Made by a program: the position numbers and the translations under genes. A stretch of DNA of 64,000 bases from Methanobacteriota archaeon. GTDB lineage: Archaea > Thermoplasmatota > Thermoplasmata > Methanomassiliicoccales > Methanomethylophilaceae. Location: NCBI GenBank assembly GCA_023402275.1, contig JAEXCH010000006.1, positions 1-64,000 on the forward strand. The letters are read 5' to 3'. The notes beneath the pieces are model-generated. The model had not been told where the DNA came from. It ran no database searches and saw only the letters and a program-made list of their open reading frames with translations. The first letter of the stretch is position 1. The number at the start of each line of letters is the position of its first letter. This document shows, piece by piece, positions 1 through 7,937 of the stretch.

Positions 1-1
1 G

Positions 2-592
2 GATATGATAAGGACCGAAGAACTCGATCGCTGGATGATATTCCTGACAAATCAGGGTACCGATGACCACATCATACATGATGCAACGGAACTGATACCG
101 AACAGATCATATTATGTCGAAGGGAAAGTGTTGAGAAGCGCACACATCCCGGGCGGGCATGTTATGACGGACATCATAACAAAATATGGTGAAGTGACCG
201 TCGGAGCCTATGAACCGTCCAAGGAATTCCGTTATCTCTTCGATAATCTGTCCGAGGGGGACATCATAGGCGTGATGGGGGAATTGAGAGAGGAACCCAG
301 AACACTGAATGCCGAAAAAGTGAAGGTCATCAGTATCGCCGATCGTATCGATAAGATATCCAATCCGATCTGTCCTGAATGCGGAAGAGCCATGGAATCT
401 GTCGGAAAGGGAAAGGGATACCGTTGCAGAAGATGTCACACATCTTCAACGGAACCAAGGACCGAACCATCCATTCGTTGGATAAGGGAAGGATGGTACG
501 AGCCTCCAACGGCAGCAAGAAGGCATCTTTCCAAACCCCTTAAGAGGATGGGATCGGAACAGCCTGTTGAATTCGTCAATAGACGTATATGA
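2..592 (+). CDS. tiaS: tRNA(Ile2) 2-agmatinylcytidine synthetase TiaS, C-terminal part (5' truncated by window edge)
   Basis: TiaS attaches agmatine to C34 of the CAU-anticodon isoleucine tRNA so that it reads AUA instead of AUG. Only the last ~196 residues are visible. The reading frame is open to the left edge, so the ATG at 5 is probably internal. The visible part has an OB-fold-like segment (roughly residues 30-110) followed by a zinc ribbon with CPECG and CRRC pairs separated by an ESVGKGKGY stretch. This order (OB fold, then zinc ribbon) is the C-terminal architecture of TiaS. The catalytic domain lies outside the window. A tRNA with a CAU anticodon occurs at 47299-47375 and could be this enzyme's substrate or elongator tRNA-Met. 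Stop is TGA. The family call rests on domain order and zinc-ribbon sequence and is fairly secure. Confidence 0.85.
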   Translation, partial: DMIRTEELDRWMIFLTNQGTDDHIIHDATELIPNRSYYVEGKVLRSAHIPGGHVMTDIITKYGEVTVGAYEPSKEFRYLFDNLSEGDIIGVMGELREEPRTLNAEKVKVISIADRIDKISNPICPECGRAMESVGKGKGYRCRRCHTSSTEPRTEPSIRWIREGWYEPPTAARRHLSKPLKRMGSEQPVEFVNRRI

Positions 593-605
593 ACACCGAC
601 ACCAA

Positions 606-611
606 TATATA
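606..611 (+). promoter_or_regulatory. TATA box of the thiolase gene
   Basis: TATATA lies in the 61-nt gap after tiaS, about 43 nt before the thiolase ATG at 654. Transcription would start near 632 and give a leader of about 20 nt. It is an inference from position and sequence only. Confidence 0.4.
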
Positions 612-653
612 CTCTCTTTCTTACTTACGCCTATTCTATTAAGAGGTAGATCA

Positions 654-1832
654 ATGGAAGAAGTAGTAATTCTCAGCGCGGTAAGAACACCTATAGGAAA
701 ATACGGAAAGACGCTCAACGGTATCAAAGTCACCGAACTCGGAGCAGCGGTCGTCGGAGAGGCTGTCAACAGAGCAGGCCTTGCCCCTACGGACATAGAG
801 GAATGCATAATGGGTAATGTTGTCTCGGCAGGTCTGGGACAGAACCCTGCAAGACAGGCCGCGGTCGGAGCGGGATTGCCGGTGGAGATAGGGTCATACA
901 CAGTGAATGATGTGTGCGGGTCCGGTCTGAAATCGGCCATGAACGCGGCAGACGCGATCAAGGCCGGAGAGTACAATGTCATTGTAACCGGAGGAATGGA
1001 GAGCATGAGCAACATTCCTTACATAGTGAACGGTGCCAGATGGGGATTCAAGATGAATGACCAGGTCATGATGGATGCAATGGTCCACGATGGCCTCTGG
1101 GATATATTCAACGATCAACATATGGGATTCACCGGTGAGATCGTCGCCGAGAGGTTCAATGTCACAAGGGAAGAGGCGGATCAGCTGTCTGTCGACAGTC
1201 ATAAGAAAGCTGCAGCGGCACAGGCCGCAGGCAAGTTCAAGGATGAGATCGTCCCCTACACAATAAAATCCAGGAAAGGCGACACGGTCTTTGATGTGGA
1301 TGAGGGAGTAAGGGCAGACACGACCATGGAGTCGCTCGGATCCCTGAAACCAGTGTTCAAGAAAGATGGTGTCGTCACAGCAGGGAACTCGTCACAACTC
1401 AGCGACGGAGCATCCGCAGTTGTTGTGGCATCGAGGTCATGGGCAGAGGAACACGGCATAAAACCGATGGCAAGCATTGTTGCGTACGGAGAGAGGGGAG
1501 TTGCACCTGAGCTGATCATGGAGGCCCCCATACCAACCACGGAGCATGTGATGAAGAAAGCGGGAATGACCATCGATGATATCGATCTCTTTGAGCACAA
1601 CGAGGCATTCGCAACAGCATCATGCGCTGTCAAGAAGGCACTGAACGTTCCGGATGAGAAATTCAATGTAAACGGCGGAGCCGTTGCGCTCGGACACCCG
1701 ATAGGATGTTCCGGTTCACGTGTACTCACAACACTGGTACACGCACTGCAGGACCGCCAGAAGGAGACAGGACTCTGTACCCTTTGTCTCGGCGGCGGTA
1801 ACGCAGTCACCATGATCGTCCGTAGGGAATGA
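654..1832 (+). CDS. Acetyl-CoA acetyltransferase (thiolase), bacterial-type
   Basis: This thiolase condenses two acetyl-CoA to acetoacetyl-CoA, the entry step of the mevalonate route to archaeal lipids, or runs the reverse reaction. It is 392 residues, the usual length for PhaA/AtoB-type enzymes. The catalytic triad is visible: acyl-accepting Cys88 in NDVCGSGLKS, His348 in GHPIGCSGSR and Cys378 in CLGGGNA. An in-frame ATG-less extension reaches upstream to 567, but the ATG at 654 fits the family N-terminus (MEEVVILSAVRTPIGKYG) and follows a purine-rich AAGAGGT. No HMG-CoA synthase or DUF35 partner is adjacent, although archaeal-type thiolases usually sit with them. The motif wording resembles bacterial biosynthetic thiolases, which suggests transfer. 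The exact physiological direction is not decided by the sequence. Confidence 0.9.
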   Translation: MEEVVILSAVRTPIGKYGKTLNGIKVTELGAAVVGEAVNRAGLAPTDIEECIMGNVVSAGLGQNPARQAAVGAGLPVEIGSYTVNDVCGSGLKSAMNAADAIKAGEYNVIVTGGMESMSNIPYIVNGARWGFKMNDQVMMDAMVHDGLWDIFNDQHMGFTGEIVAERFNVTREEADQLSVDSHKKAAAAQAAGKFKDEIVPYTIKSRKGDTVFDVDEGVRADTTMESLGSLKPVFKKDGVVTAGNSSQLSDGASAVVVASRSWAEEHGIKPMASIVAYGERGVAPELIMEAPIPTTEHVMKKAGMTIDDIDLFEHNEAFATASCAVKKALNVPDEKFNVNGGAVALGHPIGCSGSRVLTTLVHALQDRQKETGLCTLCLGGGNAVTMIVRRE

Positions 1833-1916
1833 TCATAAACCATTTCTTGAAAACCCTTTAAACATCTCTTTTCTTTGATAGGAAATATATTATTGGCTGC
1901 AGTCTATCTCAGTCCG

Positions 1917-3137
1917 ATGGAACTCAAGGACATCCTGAGCATGATCGACAGGTCCCGGGAGGATATGGTCGACGTGATGTCAGAGATGATCAGGATACCC
2001 GCTCTGGCCCCGATCAACGGCGGGGACGGGGAGGGGGAAAGGGCCGATATGCTTACGGGATATCTGAATGGATATGACAGTATCGTAAGAGTGGATGTCC
2101 CTGATGATCATGACCCGAAGGTCCTGAGGCCCAATATCCTTGCTAAGAAGAACGGTAAGGGGAAGGGTACGGTATGGATAGTTGCCCATATGGATACGGT
2201 GCCAGCAGGCGATCTGAAGGATTGGGGCACCGATCCCTTCGAACCTGTCGTAAAGGATGGAAAGATATACGGAAGGGGGACAGAGGATAACGGACAGGCG
2301 ATAATATCTGCCATGTTTGCATCCAAGTTCATCCCCAAGGAAGAACTCTCAAAGATGTCCATCGGTATCGCATACGTTGCTGATGAGGAGACATCCAGCA
2401 AGATGGGCATAGATCACCTCATAAAGGAAGGGCATTTCTCCGAGGATGATGTGTTCATAGTTCCTGACTGGGGGAGCCCGGAAGGCGATCTGATAGATGT
2501 CGCAGAGAAGAATCTGATCTGGTTGCAGTTCAATGTTACCGGAAGATCCACACACGGATCCACTCCGAATAAGGGAATAAATGCATTCAAGGTAGGAACG
2601 AGATTCATGACAGACCTTGTCGGTAGGTTTGAGAAAGAGTTCTCAGAAAGGGATGATGTGTTCGATCCCCCGTTCTCAACATTCGAACCGACAAAGAGTC
2701 CCGGGACGGTCATGAACGTCAACACGATCCCTGGCAACTTCGAATTCTCCATGGATATCCGAGTACTTCCGGAACATTCATTGGATGATGTTGCGGCGTT
2801 GGCAAAAAACGTTGCTTCCGAGTACGAGAGGGAGACGGGCGTAAGGATAGATATAAAGGAGATACAGAGACACGTATCCGGGAAGATATCATCCACAGAC
2901 GGGCCGGTCTTCAATGCATTCATGGATTCCATCGAATCGGTAATAGGCAAAAGACCAAGGCCGATCGGTGTAGGCGGAGCGACATGCGCCAACTTCTTTA
3001 GATTGAAAGGTCATGATGCGTATGTTTGGGAGTATGGCGGCGGAACGCTCCACGGTCCCAATGAGTATGTTGTCATCGATAACATAGTGACGGACGCTAA
3101 GGTCTTTTCCACACTTTTCTATAAATTATGCGTTTGA
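1917..3137 (+). CDS. M20-family metallopeptidase/deacylase
   Basis: This is a cytoplasmic zinc amidohydrolase of the M20 family, which includes DapE, ArgE and dipeptidases. It has 406 residues when started at the ATG at 1917 (MELKDILSM); the frame is open a little further upstream. Metal ligands can be followed: His91 and the catalytic Asp93 in VAHMDTVP, Asp124 in GRGTEDNGQ, and the general-base/metal pair Glu157-Glu158 in ADEETSS. A small dimerisation domain follows, with a conserved-looking GRSTHGSTP segment. Near the C-terminus, a TLHGPNEYV segment supplies the last histidine ligand. Substrate cannot be assigned from sequence; DapE/ArgE-like desuccinylase or deacetylase and carboxypeptidase are all possible. 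Its last 12 nt overlap the 3' end of the convergent ftsY gene. Confidence 0.85.
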   Translation: MELKDILSMIDRSREDMVDVMSEMIRIPALAPINGGDGEGERADMLTGYLNGYDSIVRVDVPDDHDPKVLRPNILAKKNGKGKGTVWIVAHMDTVPAGDLKDWGTDPFEPVVKDGKIYGRGTEDNGQAIISAMFASKFIPKEELSKMSIGIAYVADEETSSKMGIDHLIKEGHFSEDDVFIVPDWGSPEGDLIDVAEKNLIWLQFNVTGRSTHGSTPNKGINAFKVGTRFMTDLVGRFEKEFSERDDVFDPPFSTFEPTKSPGTVMNVNTIPGNFEFSMDIRVLPEHSLDDVAALAKNVASEYERETGVRIDIKEIQRHVSGKISSTDGPVFNAFMDSIESVIGKRPRPIGVGGATCANFFRLKGHDAYVWEYGGGTLHGPNEYVVIDNIVTDAKVFSTLFYKLCV

Positions 3138-4247
3138 TTCTTCAAAAAGACGTTCGAGCATCCATTCGGAGTCGAATATCTGGAGATCTTCGTAGTCTTG
3201 CCCATCTGATACGAAGGCTATCGGCTTTCCGATGGTGTGCGCAATGGACAATGCGGCACCGCCCTTTGCGTCCGTGTCTATCTTTGTAAGGACTATGGCG
3301 TCTATCCCTATCGCATTATCGAACACCTTTGCCTGTTCGATGGCGTCGTTGCCTGCCAAGGCATCACCGACGAATATCTTCAATGCAGGCTTTGCGATCC
3401 TGGCTATCTTCTTCATCTCATCTATGAGATTGTTATTGGTCTGCATCCTTCCCGCAGTATCAATGAGGACGACATCCCTCCTCTTCGATCTGGCATGCTC
3501 TATGGCATCGAATGCGACAGCAGAAGGATCAGCATCCTGACACTGTTTCACGATCTTGACGCCGAGTCTGTCCGCGTGTATGCTCAACTGTTCGATCGCA
3601 CCCGCCCTGAATGTGTCGCATGCTGCCATGACGACATTCTTTCCTTGATCGGTCAGGCGTTTAGCTATCTTTGCTATGGTGGTGGTCTTGCCTGTTCCGT
3701 TGATGCCGACGAACATTATCACAACAGGCTTTTCCTGTTCCTCGATCCATTCATCGAAATTGAATTCGTTGACCTTCAATACATCCCTTACCGATTCCCT
3801 GACGGCGGTCTCAACGACCTCTTCGAGGGTGTATTGTCTTCCGTATTTCTTGTTCACGAGGTTATCCCTTACGCCAAGGATGACATCCTGAACAACAGGA
3901 TATGCGACATCCGATTCCAAAAGAATGACCTCTAGCTCATCCAGAAGGTCATCCAGGGGGTCCTCTTTGATCCTCTTTCCCGAATCTCCGACCATCTTGT
4001 TGACCTGTGGTCCGGTATCGGCAGGTTTCTTTTTCTTGTCGATCTTCAGCTGTTCCTTCCTGGAGAGTTGTTTCTTCTCTTCTTTAACAGGCTCGGGAAC
4101 AGCCTCTATGGGTTCCTCCACAGGTGTGGATTCAATAATTTCAGGTTGCTTTTCGATCCCAGACTCTTCGTAGATGCTCTCAGAATCCAACTTGGATGAC
4201 GATTTATTGAAAACGTTCTTCAGTTTGGATTTGAGGGAGTCGAACAT
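3126..4247 (-). CDS. ftsY: Signal recognition particle receptor FtsY
   Basis: FtsY is the SRP receptor GTPase that delivers ribosome-nascent chain complexes to the Sec translocon. It has 373 residues. The N-terminal ~85 residues form a charged Glu/Lys/Pro-rich linker, as in other archaeal FtsY proteins. The four-helix N domain follows (~95-165). The G domain contains the P-loop GINGTGKTTT (from ~181), DTAGR (G3) and TKIDTDAKGG (G4/G5). It is the last gene of a minus-strand run rpl18a-pfdA-ftsY, with only 4 nt between pfdA and ftsY. This order is widely conserved in archaea and links ribosome, chaperone and membrane-targeting functions. The 3' end overlaps the M20 gene by 12 nt. Confidence 0.97.
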   Translation of the reverse strand: MFDSLKSKLKNVFNKSSSKLDSESIYEESGIEKQPEIIESTPVEEPIEAVPEPVKEEKKQLSRKEQLKIDKKKKPADTGPQVNKMVGDSGKRIKEDPLDDLLDELEVILLESDVAYPVVQDVILGVRDNLVNKKYGRQYTLEEVVETAVRESVRDVLKVNEFNFDEWIEEQEKPVVIMFVGINGTGKTTTIAKIAKRLTDQGKNVVMAACDTFRAGAIEQLSIHADRLGVKIVKQCQDADPSAVAFDAIEHARSKRRDVVLIDTAGRMQTNNNLIDEMKKIARIAKPALKIFVGDALAGNDAIEQAKVFDNAIGIDAIVLTKIDTDAKGGAALSIAHTIGKPIAFVSDGQDYEDLQIFDSEWMLERLFEESNA

Positions 4248-4251
4248 GGGA

Positions 4252-4677
4252 TCACTGCATTGATTCCTGTCTCATCTGATATTCGCTTTGAACGGCCATG
4301 GTCAGCTCTGTGGCCATCTTCTCGATCTCCTCGAGAGTGCTGAGCGCCCTTCTTAGGGTCTCTGATACCTCTTTGCTGTTGCCGTCCATGAATGACATAG
4401 CATCATCGAGTTCCTTCTCTACAGCATATCTGTTCCCTATGCCGACGAGAGCGGTCTTCTTACCGGTGACCTTTGCCTGAATGAAGGATGAGGCACCTAT
4501 CGGGACGAGTATGTCATCCCCTTCCTTTGCTTCGGTCAGTGCTCTAAGGGATTCCCTAGCTCTTGTTGTCTCCTCCAAGGTTGACTGAAGGAGTCTGACC
4601 TGTCTTTCCAAGGACTCCATCTGGGCATTGTAGGCGTCCAATATCGCCATTGCCTGACGGAGCTCGCCGTCGTCCAT
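4252..4677 (-). CDS. pfdA: Prefoldin subunit alpha
   Basis: This is the alpha subunit of the hexameric prefoldin chaperone, which captures unfolded proteins with coiled-coil tentacles and passes them to the thermosome. The chosen start is the ATG at 4677 (MDDGELRQAMAILD), giving 141 residues, the usual size. The frame is open further upstream, but that part overlaps rpl18a and reads as unrelated sequence. Long heptad-rich helices at both ends flank a central beta-hairpin region (DILVPIGASSFIQAKV). The gene begins 2 nt after the rpl18a stop and ends 4 nt before ftsY, so the three are almost certainly co-transcribed. Confidence 0.93.
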   Translation of the reverse strand: MDDGELRQAMAILDAYNAQMESLERQVRLLQSTLEETTRARESLRALTEAKEGDDILVPIGASSFIQAKVTGKKTALVGIGNRYAVEKELDDAMSFMDGNSKEVSETLRRALSTLEEIEKMATELTMAVQSEYQMRQESMQ

Positions 4678-4679
4678 GT

Positions 4680-4904
4680 TCACTCCCCGATCTCGTATTT
4701 TACGACGGGATTCGTGACCTGGTCGGGGGAGAGTTCGGTTATCTCTGTGATATCGATCTCCCATCTCTTGAGTTTGTGCTTGCTGCCGAGTGTTGACAAT
4801 GCCCTCTCTCTGACCGCGGTCTCATCCTCTGCGGACATCTCGATGGAGAAAGGCTGCCTCTTCCTTGGGTCAGCGTATGAACCTGCTACACGGAATGCTT
4901 TCAT
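4680..4904 (-). CDS. rpl18a: Large ribosomal subunit protein L18Ae (LX)
   Basis: Archaeal L18a (formerly LX) is a small protein of the large ribosomal subunit. It has 74 residues and the typical N-terminus MKAFRVAGSY, followed by a short alpha/beta fold with the conserved-looking ALSTLGSKHKLKR segment. It heads the rpl18a-pfdA-ftsY run. An AT-rich promoter immediately upstream suggests its own, probably leaderless, transcription, although priS lies only 50 nt upstream on the same strand. Confidence 0.93.
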   Translation of the reverse strand: MKAFRVAGSYADPRKRQPFSIEMSAEDETAVRERALSTLGSKHKLKRWEIDITEITELSPDQVTNPVVKYEIGE

Positions 4905-4918
4905 ATTCGTTCGTGAGT

Positions 4919-4938
4919 TATATTTAATTAATAAAGCT
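4919..4938 (-). promoter_or_regulatory. TATA-like element of the rpl18a operon
   Basis: On the minus strand an AT-rich block (TTTATTAATTAAATATAA) ends 14 nt before the rpl18a ATG. Allowing ~25 nt between TATA and start site, the mRNA would be leaderless or nearly so. Positional inference only. Confidence 0.45.
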
Positions 4939-4954
4939 TTGGTAGAGCATCGTA

Positions 4955-6175
4955 TCAGAACAGGGATTCCTTCTTCTCGGATAGGTGACCGTGATCCGCC
5001 ACCTTCCTGCCTATCAGGAATATGGCGGCGAATTCCGGGGCTTCCGTCTCTCCAGACAGTTTGAACGTCTCTCCCTTCATCTTGAACTCGAAGTCCCTTC
5101 TCATGGTTATCCTCACAGGTTCATCGGAATATGAGGATGGGACGGCATCCTCAAGAGGATCGAAATCCGTAAGCTGCTGTCTTGTTATCGGGGTCACCCT
5201 CAATCCGGTCTTACCGTGAACTGAGCCAGGCAACCTGATCAATCTCTTGATATCCGGGGTGACAGGTTTATCGACCTCGGCAGAGAGTGTCGGAGCAACA
5301 TCCTCCTTCATGACCTTTACCAGCATCTCCTGGCTGTTGCGGTTCATTGTGGCCATGGTGTTCTTCTCGAAGATGACCTTCCTTGATGACCGTATATCCT
5401 CCTGGATATTGATTATCGTACTGGAATTCGATGTTATCGAGGGATATGCTCTTCTGAGTATCTTCGGGTCGAGATCACAGAAATCATTCACAACATCCAT
5501 CAATCCCATCCTCATCTTTCCTCTCCATCCTCCTGCATCCGCAGGGGGGACCAATCTGTCCTTTGCAACATTGGTCCTGCTTCCTGTTGAAGTCTTGAAC
5601 TGTGATGTAGCGACCTTCTGGAATGGGAAGATCCAGTCGATATTGAGGCCGGAGCATGTTATGTAATCCACAAGCTCCCTCCTCTCATGTGTTCCGAGAG
5701 TCAGTACGTCCTTGGAAGGTATGTGGGCATGATATCCCCTTCCGCCTGAGAATGTCAGATGGATATCCTTCTCGCCGAAACCGAGGTCCGCGAAAAGGAA
5801 GGAGTCCGAGAGGTTCATCATCTCCTTCTTTATCTTCTCCATCATCTCCGAGTATGACATGTTCTCGGCACCTTCAAGGTGGTCCGCATCCAGGTCGAAG
5901 ATCAGATCGGCACCTAACCATTCCTTCTCCTCCATGGTCGGTGCGCCAGGTTTCCTATAGTATGCTGTCGAATAGTAGCTGTGGCTAGGCACCTGTGCGA
6001 TCATGAATCTCCTGAGTTCATCCGTATTGGGAAAGCCCATGTGCCTCTGCACGATCTGTCTGTCAAAGAACATGAATCCGAACTCCCGTTTGGTGAAACG
6101 CTCCGGCATTATCGGAGAATTCTCTTTGTAATATTTCCTGAACGACTTGAGCAGGAAACGGGAGTTTTGGTCCAT
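4955..6175 (-). CDS. priS: DNA primase small (catalytic) subunit PriS
   Basis: PriS is the catalytic subunit of the archaeal-eukaryotic primase and synthesises primers for the replication fork. It has 406 residues. The catalytic acidic motif IFDLDADH lies at ~92-99, with metal-binding Asp94 and Asp96, and the conserved SGGRGYH loop at 143-149. The N-terminal YYSTAYYRKPG segment is also typical of the family. The PriL partner is not in the window. The gene is divergent from the TatD-like gene; the 52-nt gap must hold both promoters. rpl18a follows after 50 nt on the same strand. Confidence 0.96.
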   Translation of the reverse strand: MDQNSRFLLKSFRKYYKENSPIMPERFTKREFGFMFFDRQIVQRHMGFPNTDELRRFMIAQVPSHSYYSTAYYRKPGAPTMEEKEWLGADLIFDLDADHLEGAENMSYSEMMEKIKKEMMNLSDSFLFADLGFGEKDIHLTFSGGRGYHAHIPSKDVLTLGTHERRELVDYITCSGLNIDWIFPFQKVATSQFKTSTGSRTNVAKDRLVPPADAGGWRGKMRMGLMDVVNDFCDLDPKILRRAYPSITSNSSTIINIQEDIRSSRKVIFEKNTMATMNRNSQEMLVKVMKEDVAPTLSAEVDKPVTPDIKRLIRLPGSVHGKTGLRVTPITRQQLTDFDPLEDAVPSSYSDEPVRITMRRDFEFKMKGETFKLSGETEAPEFAAIFLIGRKVADHGHLSEKKESLF

Positions 6176-6227
6176 ATAACAATCAGAACGGGTAACGTAT
6201 AATTATATTGTCCGTCACTTAACGTAT

Positions 6228-7064
6228 GTGACCGAACTCCCGATATACGATAATCATGTACACATGGACCCTGCAGGAAGGAATGTCGATGCCCTTAAGG
6301 AATTCCAGGCCGCAGGAGGGACCGGGGTCACACTTGTCACCCTGCCTTACAGGCAGGTGATGATCAACAAGGGTGAGGATTTCGGCAGATCGTATGAGAT
6401 AACATTGGAACTTGCTGAAAGGGCAAAGGCCGAGACGGATATTGAGATCAATATCTCGATAGGCCCGTATCCTGTTCTCATAATGCCGTTGACAGAATAC
6501 CATGGCATCGAGAAGGCCGAGGAGATGATGTTGGAAGGAATGGACATCGCAGCGAAATTGGTGTCAGAGGGAAAGGCATCATCCATCGGAGAGATAGGCC
6601 GTCCTCATTTTGAAGTGTCCAATGATATCTGGGAGGCATCCAACCGCATCTTGGAGAGAGGGATGCAACACGCAAAGGAATTGGATTGCCCGGTGATCAT
6701 ACACAGTGAATCCGGTTCCACTGAGACCAATCGTTCCCTCGCAGAGATGGCAAGGAAGGTCGGTCTCGATCCTGGACTGGTGGTCAAGCACTCCTCCCCA
6801 CCCTTTGTCACCGAGGAGGAGACATACGGGGTCATGCCATCTATACCCGCATCGAAGAAGAATCTCAATGAAGCCTTGGATAAGGGAACGACTAGGTTCA
6901 TGATGGAAACGGATTACATAGATGATCCTGAAAGGCCCGGCGTCGTGATGTCCATAAACACCGTTCCCAACAAGATAAGATCTCTGGTCTCCACAGGCAG
7001 ATTGGATGAAGAGTCAGTGTTCAGAATATGCAAGGATATTCCGGACATGCTCTATCATCGTTGA
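6228..7064 (+). CDS. TatD-related metal-dependent hydrolase, archaeal TIM-barrel type
   Basis: This 278-residue protein belongs to the amidohydrolase/TatD superfamily; the archaeal group is known only as a predicted metal-dependent TIM-barrel hydrolase. Metal ligands are visible: His10 and His12 in DNHVHMD, a glutamate in IGEIGRPHF, His in IIHSES, and a late Asp in METDYID. The start is taken as GTG at 6228, which gives MTELPIYDNH. An AT-rich stretch (TATAATTATATT, ~6198-6209) lies ~20 nt upstream, consistent with a leaderless transcript. A nuclease role would follow from TatD homology, but the substrate is not known for this subgroup. It is followed by an MBL hydrolase gene after 44 nt. Confidence 0.8.
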   Translation: MTELPIYDNHVHMDPAGRNVDALKEFQAAGGTGVTLVTLPYRQVMINKGEDFGRSYEITLELAERAKAETDIEINISIGPYPVLIMPLTEYHGIEKAEEMMLEGMDIAAKLVSEGKASSIGEIGRPHFEVSNDIWEASNRILERGMQHAKELDCPVIIHSESGSTETNRSLAEMARKVGLDPGLVVKHSSPPFVTEEETYGVMPSIPASKKNLNEALDKGTTRFMMETDYIDDPERPGVVMSINTVPNKIRSLVSTGRLDEESVFRICKDIPDMLYHR

Positions 7065-7108
7065 AAAGTTATTCAACCAATAACAACATTACATTATTGG
7101 AGGATAAG

Positions 7109-7867
7109 ATGAAACTTAGGATGACCAGCGTCTACGATGAGGGCGCGATCGAGAATACGTCCCTGATAGGGGCAAAGGGGTTTGCCGTTATGATAGAGGT
7201 GGATGAGCAGAGGATACTCTTCGATACAGGCAGAAGAGGAAGGTACCTCATGCATAACTTCATGTTCCTGGATATCAAAGCGGACGATATCGACAAAGTG
7301 GTCATCTCTCACGGAGACGCAGATCATACCGGCGGCGTTGAGGATCTTCTAAGGAGCAGGGAGAACAGCATTGAGATATATGCCCCATCGTCAGCGATGG
7401 GTTCCAAGAGACTCATCGGTTCCAGCGGCCTGTATGTACCGGATGATCTGAAGGACAAGGCTGAGATCAAAACGATCGATGACTGGATCGAGCTCAGCGA
7501 ACATGCATTCATATCAAGGCCGATGGACATCGGCAACGGACGGGAAGAGGTGTTCATGGTGATCACCACCAGTAATGGTCCGGCGGTCGTCACAGCATGC
7601 TCGCACTGCGGAGTGGATGTTGTGATGGAAGCAGTGAAGGAGAGATTCGGAAGATATCCAAGGACATATGTCGGCGGGGTCCACATCGGAAAGAAGGAGA
7701 AACAGAAGGCCGAAGCGATAGCGACCCTTTTCGCTGACAGGAACTGTCTGGACCTCCATCTCAATCACTGCACCGGCGTCAATGGCATAATGTATCTGAG
7801 GACGGTGTTGGGATTGAAAGGTGTTGATGATTTCTATGTGGGCGAGATCATAGAGTATGATCTATGA
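7109..7867 (+). CDS. MBL-fold metallohydrolase (beta-ribofuranosylaminobenzene phosphate synthase-related group)
   Basis: This is a metallo-beta-lactamase-fold protein of 252 residues. The start is the ATG at 7109 because GGAGG sits at 7099-7103. The metal-binding motif reads ISHGDADHTGG (His68, Asp70, Asp72, His73). In the usual HxHxDH form the second position is His, so here it is an Asp. A later CSHCGVD and a C-terminal LNHCTG supply further histidines. The domain order resembles the group that includes the pterin/aminobenzene phosphate synthase involved in methanopterin biosynthesis, but the sequence does not prove that activity. It probably forms a unit with the upstream TatD-like gene. 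Confidence 0.75.
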   Translation: MKLRMTSVYDEGAIENTSLIGAKGFAVMIEVDEQRILFDTGRRGRYLMHNFMFLDIKADDIDKVVISHGDADHTGGVEDLLRSRENSIEIYAPSSAMGSKRLIGSSGLYVPDDLKDKAEIKTIDDWIELSEHAFISRPMDIGNGREEVFMVITTSNGPAVVTACSHCGVDVVMEAVKERFGRYPRTYVGGVHIGKKEKQKAEAIATLFADRNCLDLHLNHCTGVNGIMYLRTVLGLKGVDDFYVGEIIEYDL

Positions 7868-7899
7868 CCTACAACACATCAGTGCCAGATAAAAGAATC

Positions 7900-7907
7900 T
7901 AAATATA
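7900..7907 (+). promoter_or_regulatory. TATA box of htpX
   Basis: TAAATATA ends 31 nt before the htpX ATG, in a 70-nt gap. Start site would fall near 7927, giving a leader of about 10 nt. Confidence 0.45.
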
Positions 7908-7937
7908 CCGTTACACTAAAGATAAGGGCGTGATATT

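Noticed and set aside
567..653. An upstream in-frame start for thiolase
   Set aside because: The extra residues lack thiolase similarity and overlap tiaS. The ATG at 654 follows a purine-rich site and matches the family N-terminus.
3237..3935. A 232-codon plus-strand frame inside ftsY
   Set aside because: It is the shadow of ftsY, which has intact GTPase motifs on the other strand.
4714..5064. A 116-codon plus-strand frame over rpl18a and priS
   Set aside because: Both strands cannot be coding here. rpl18a and priS are clear, and this frame has no family similarity.
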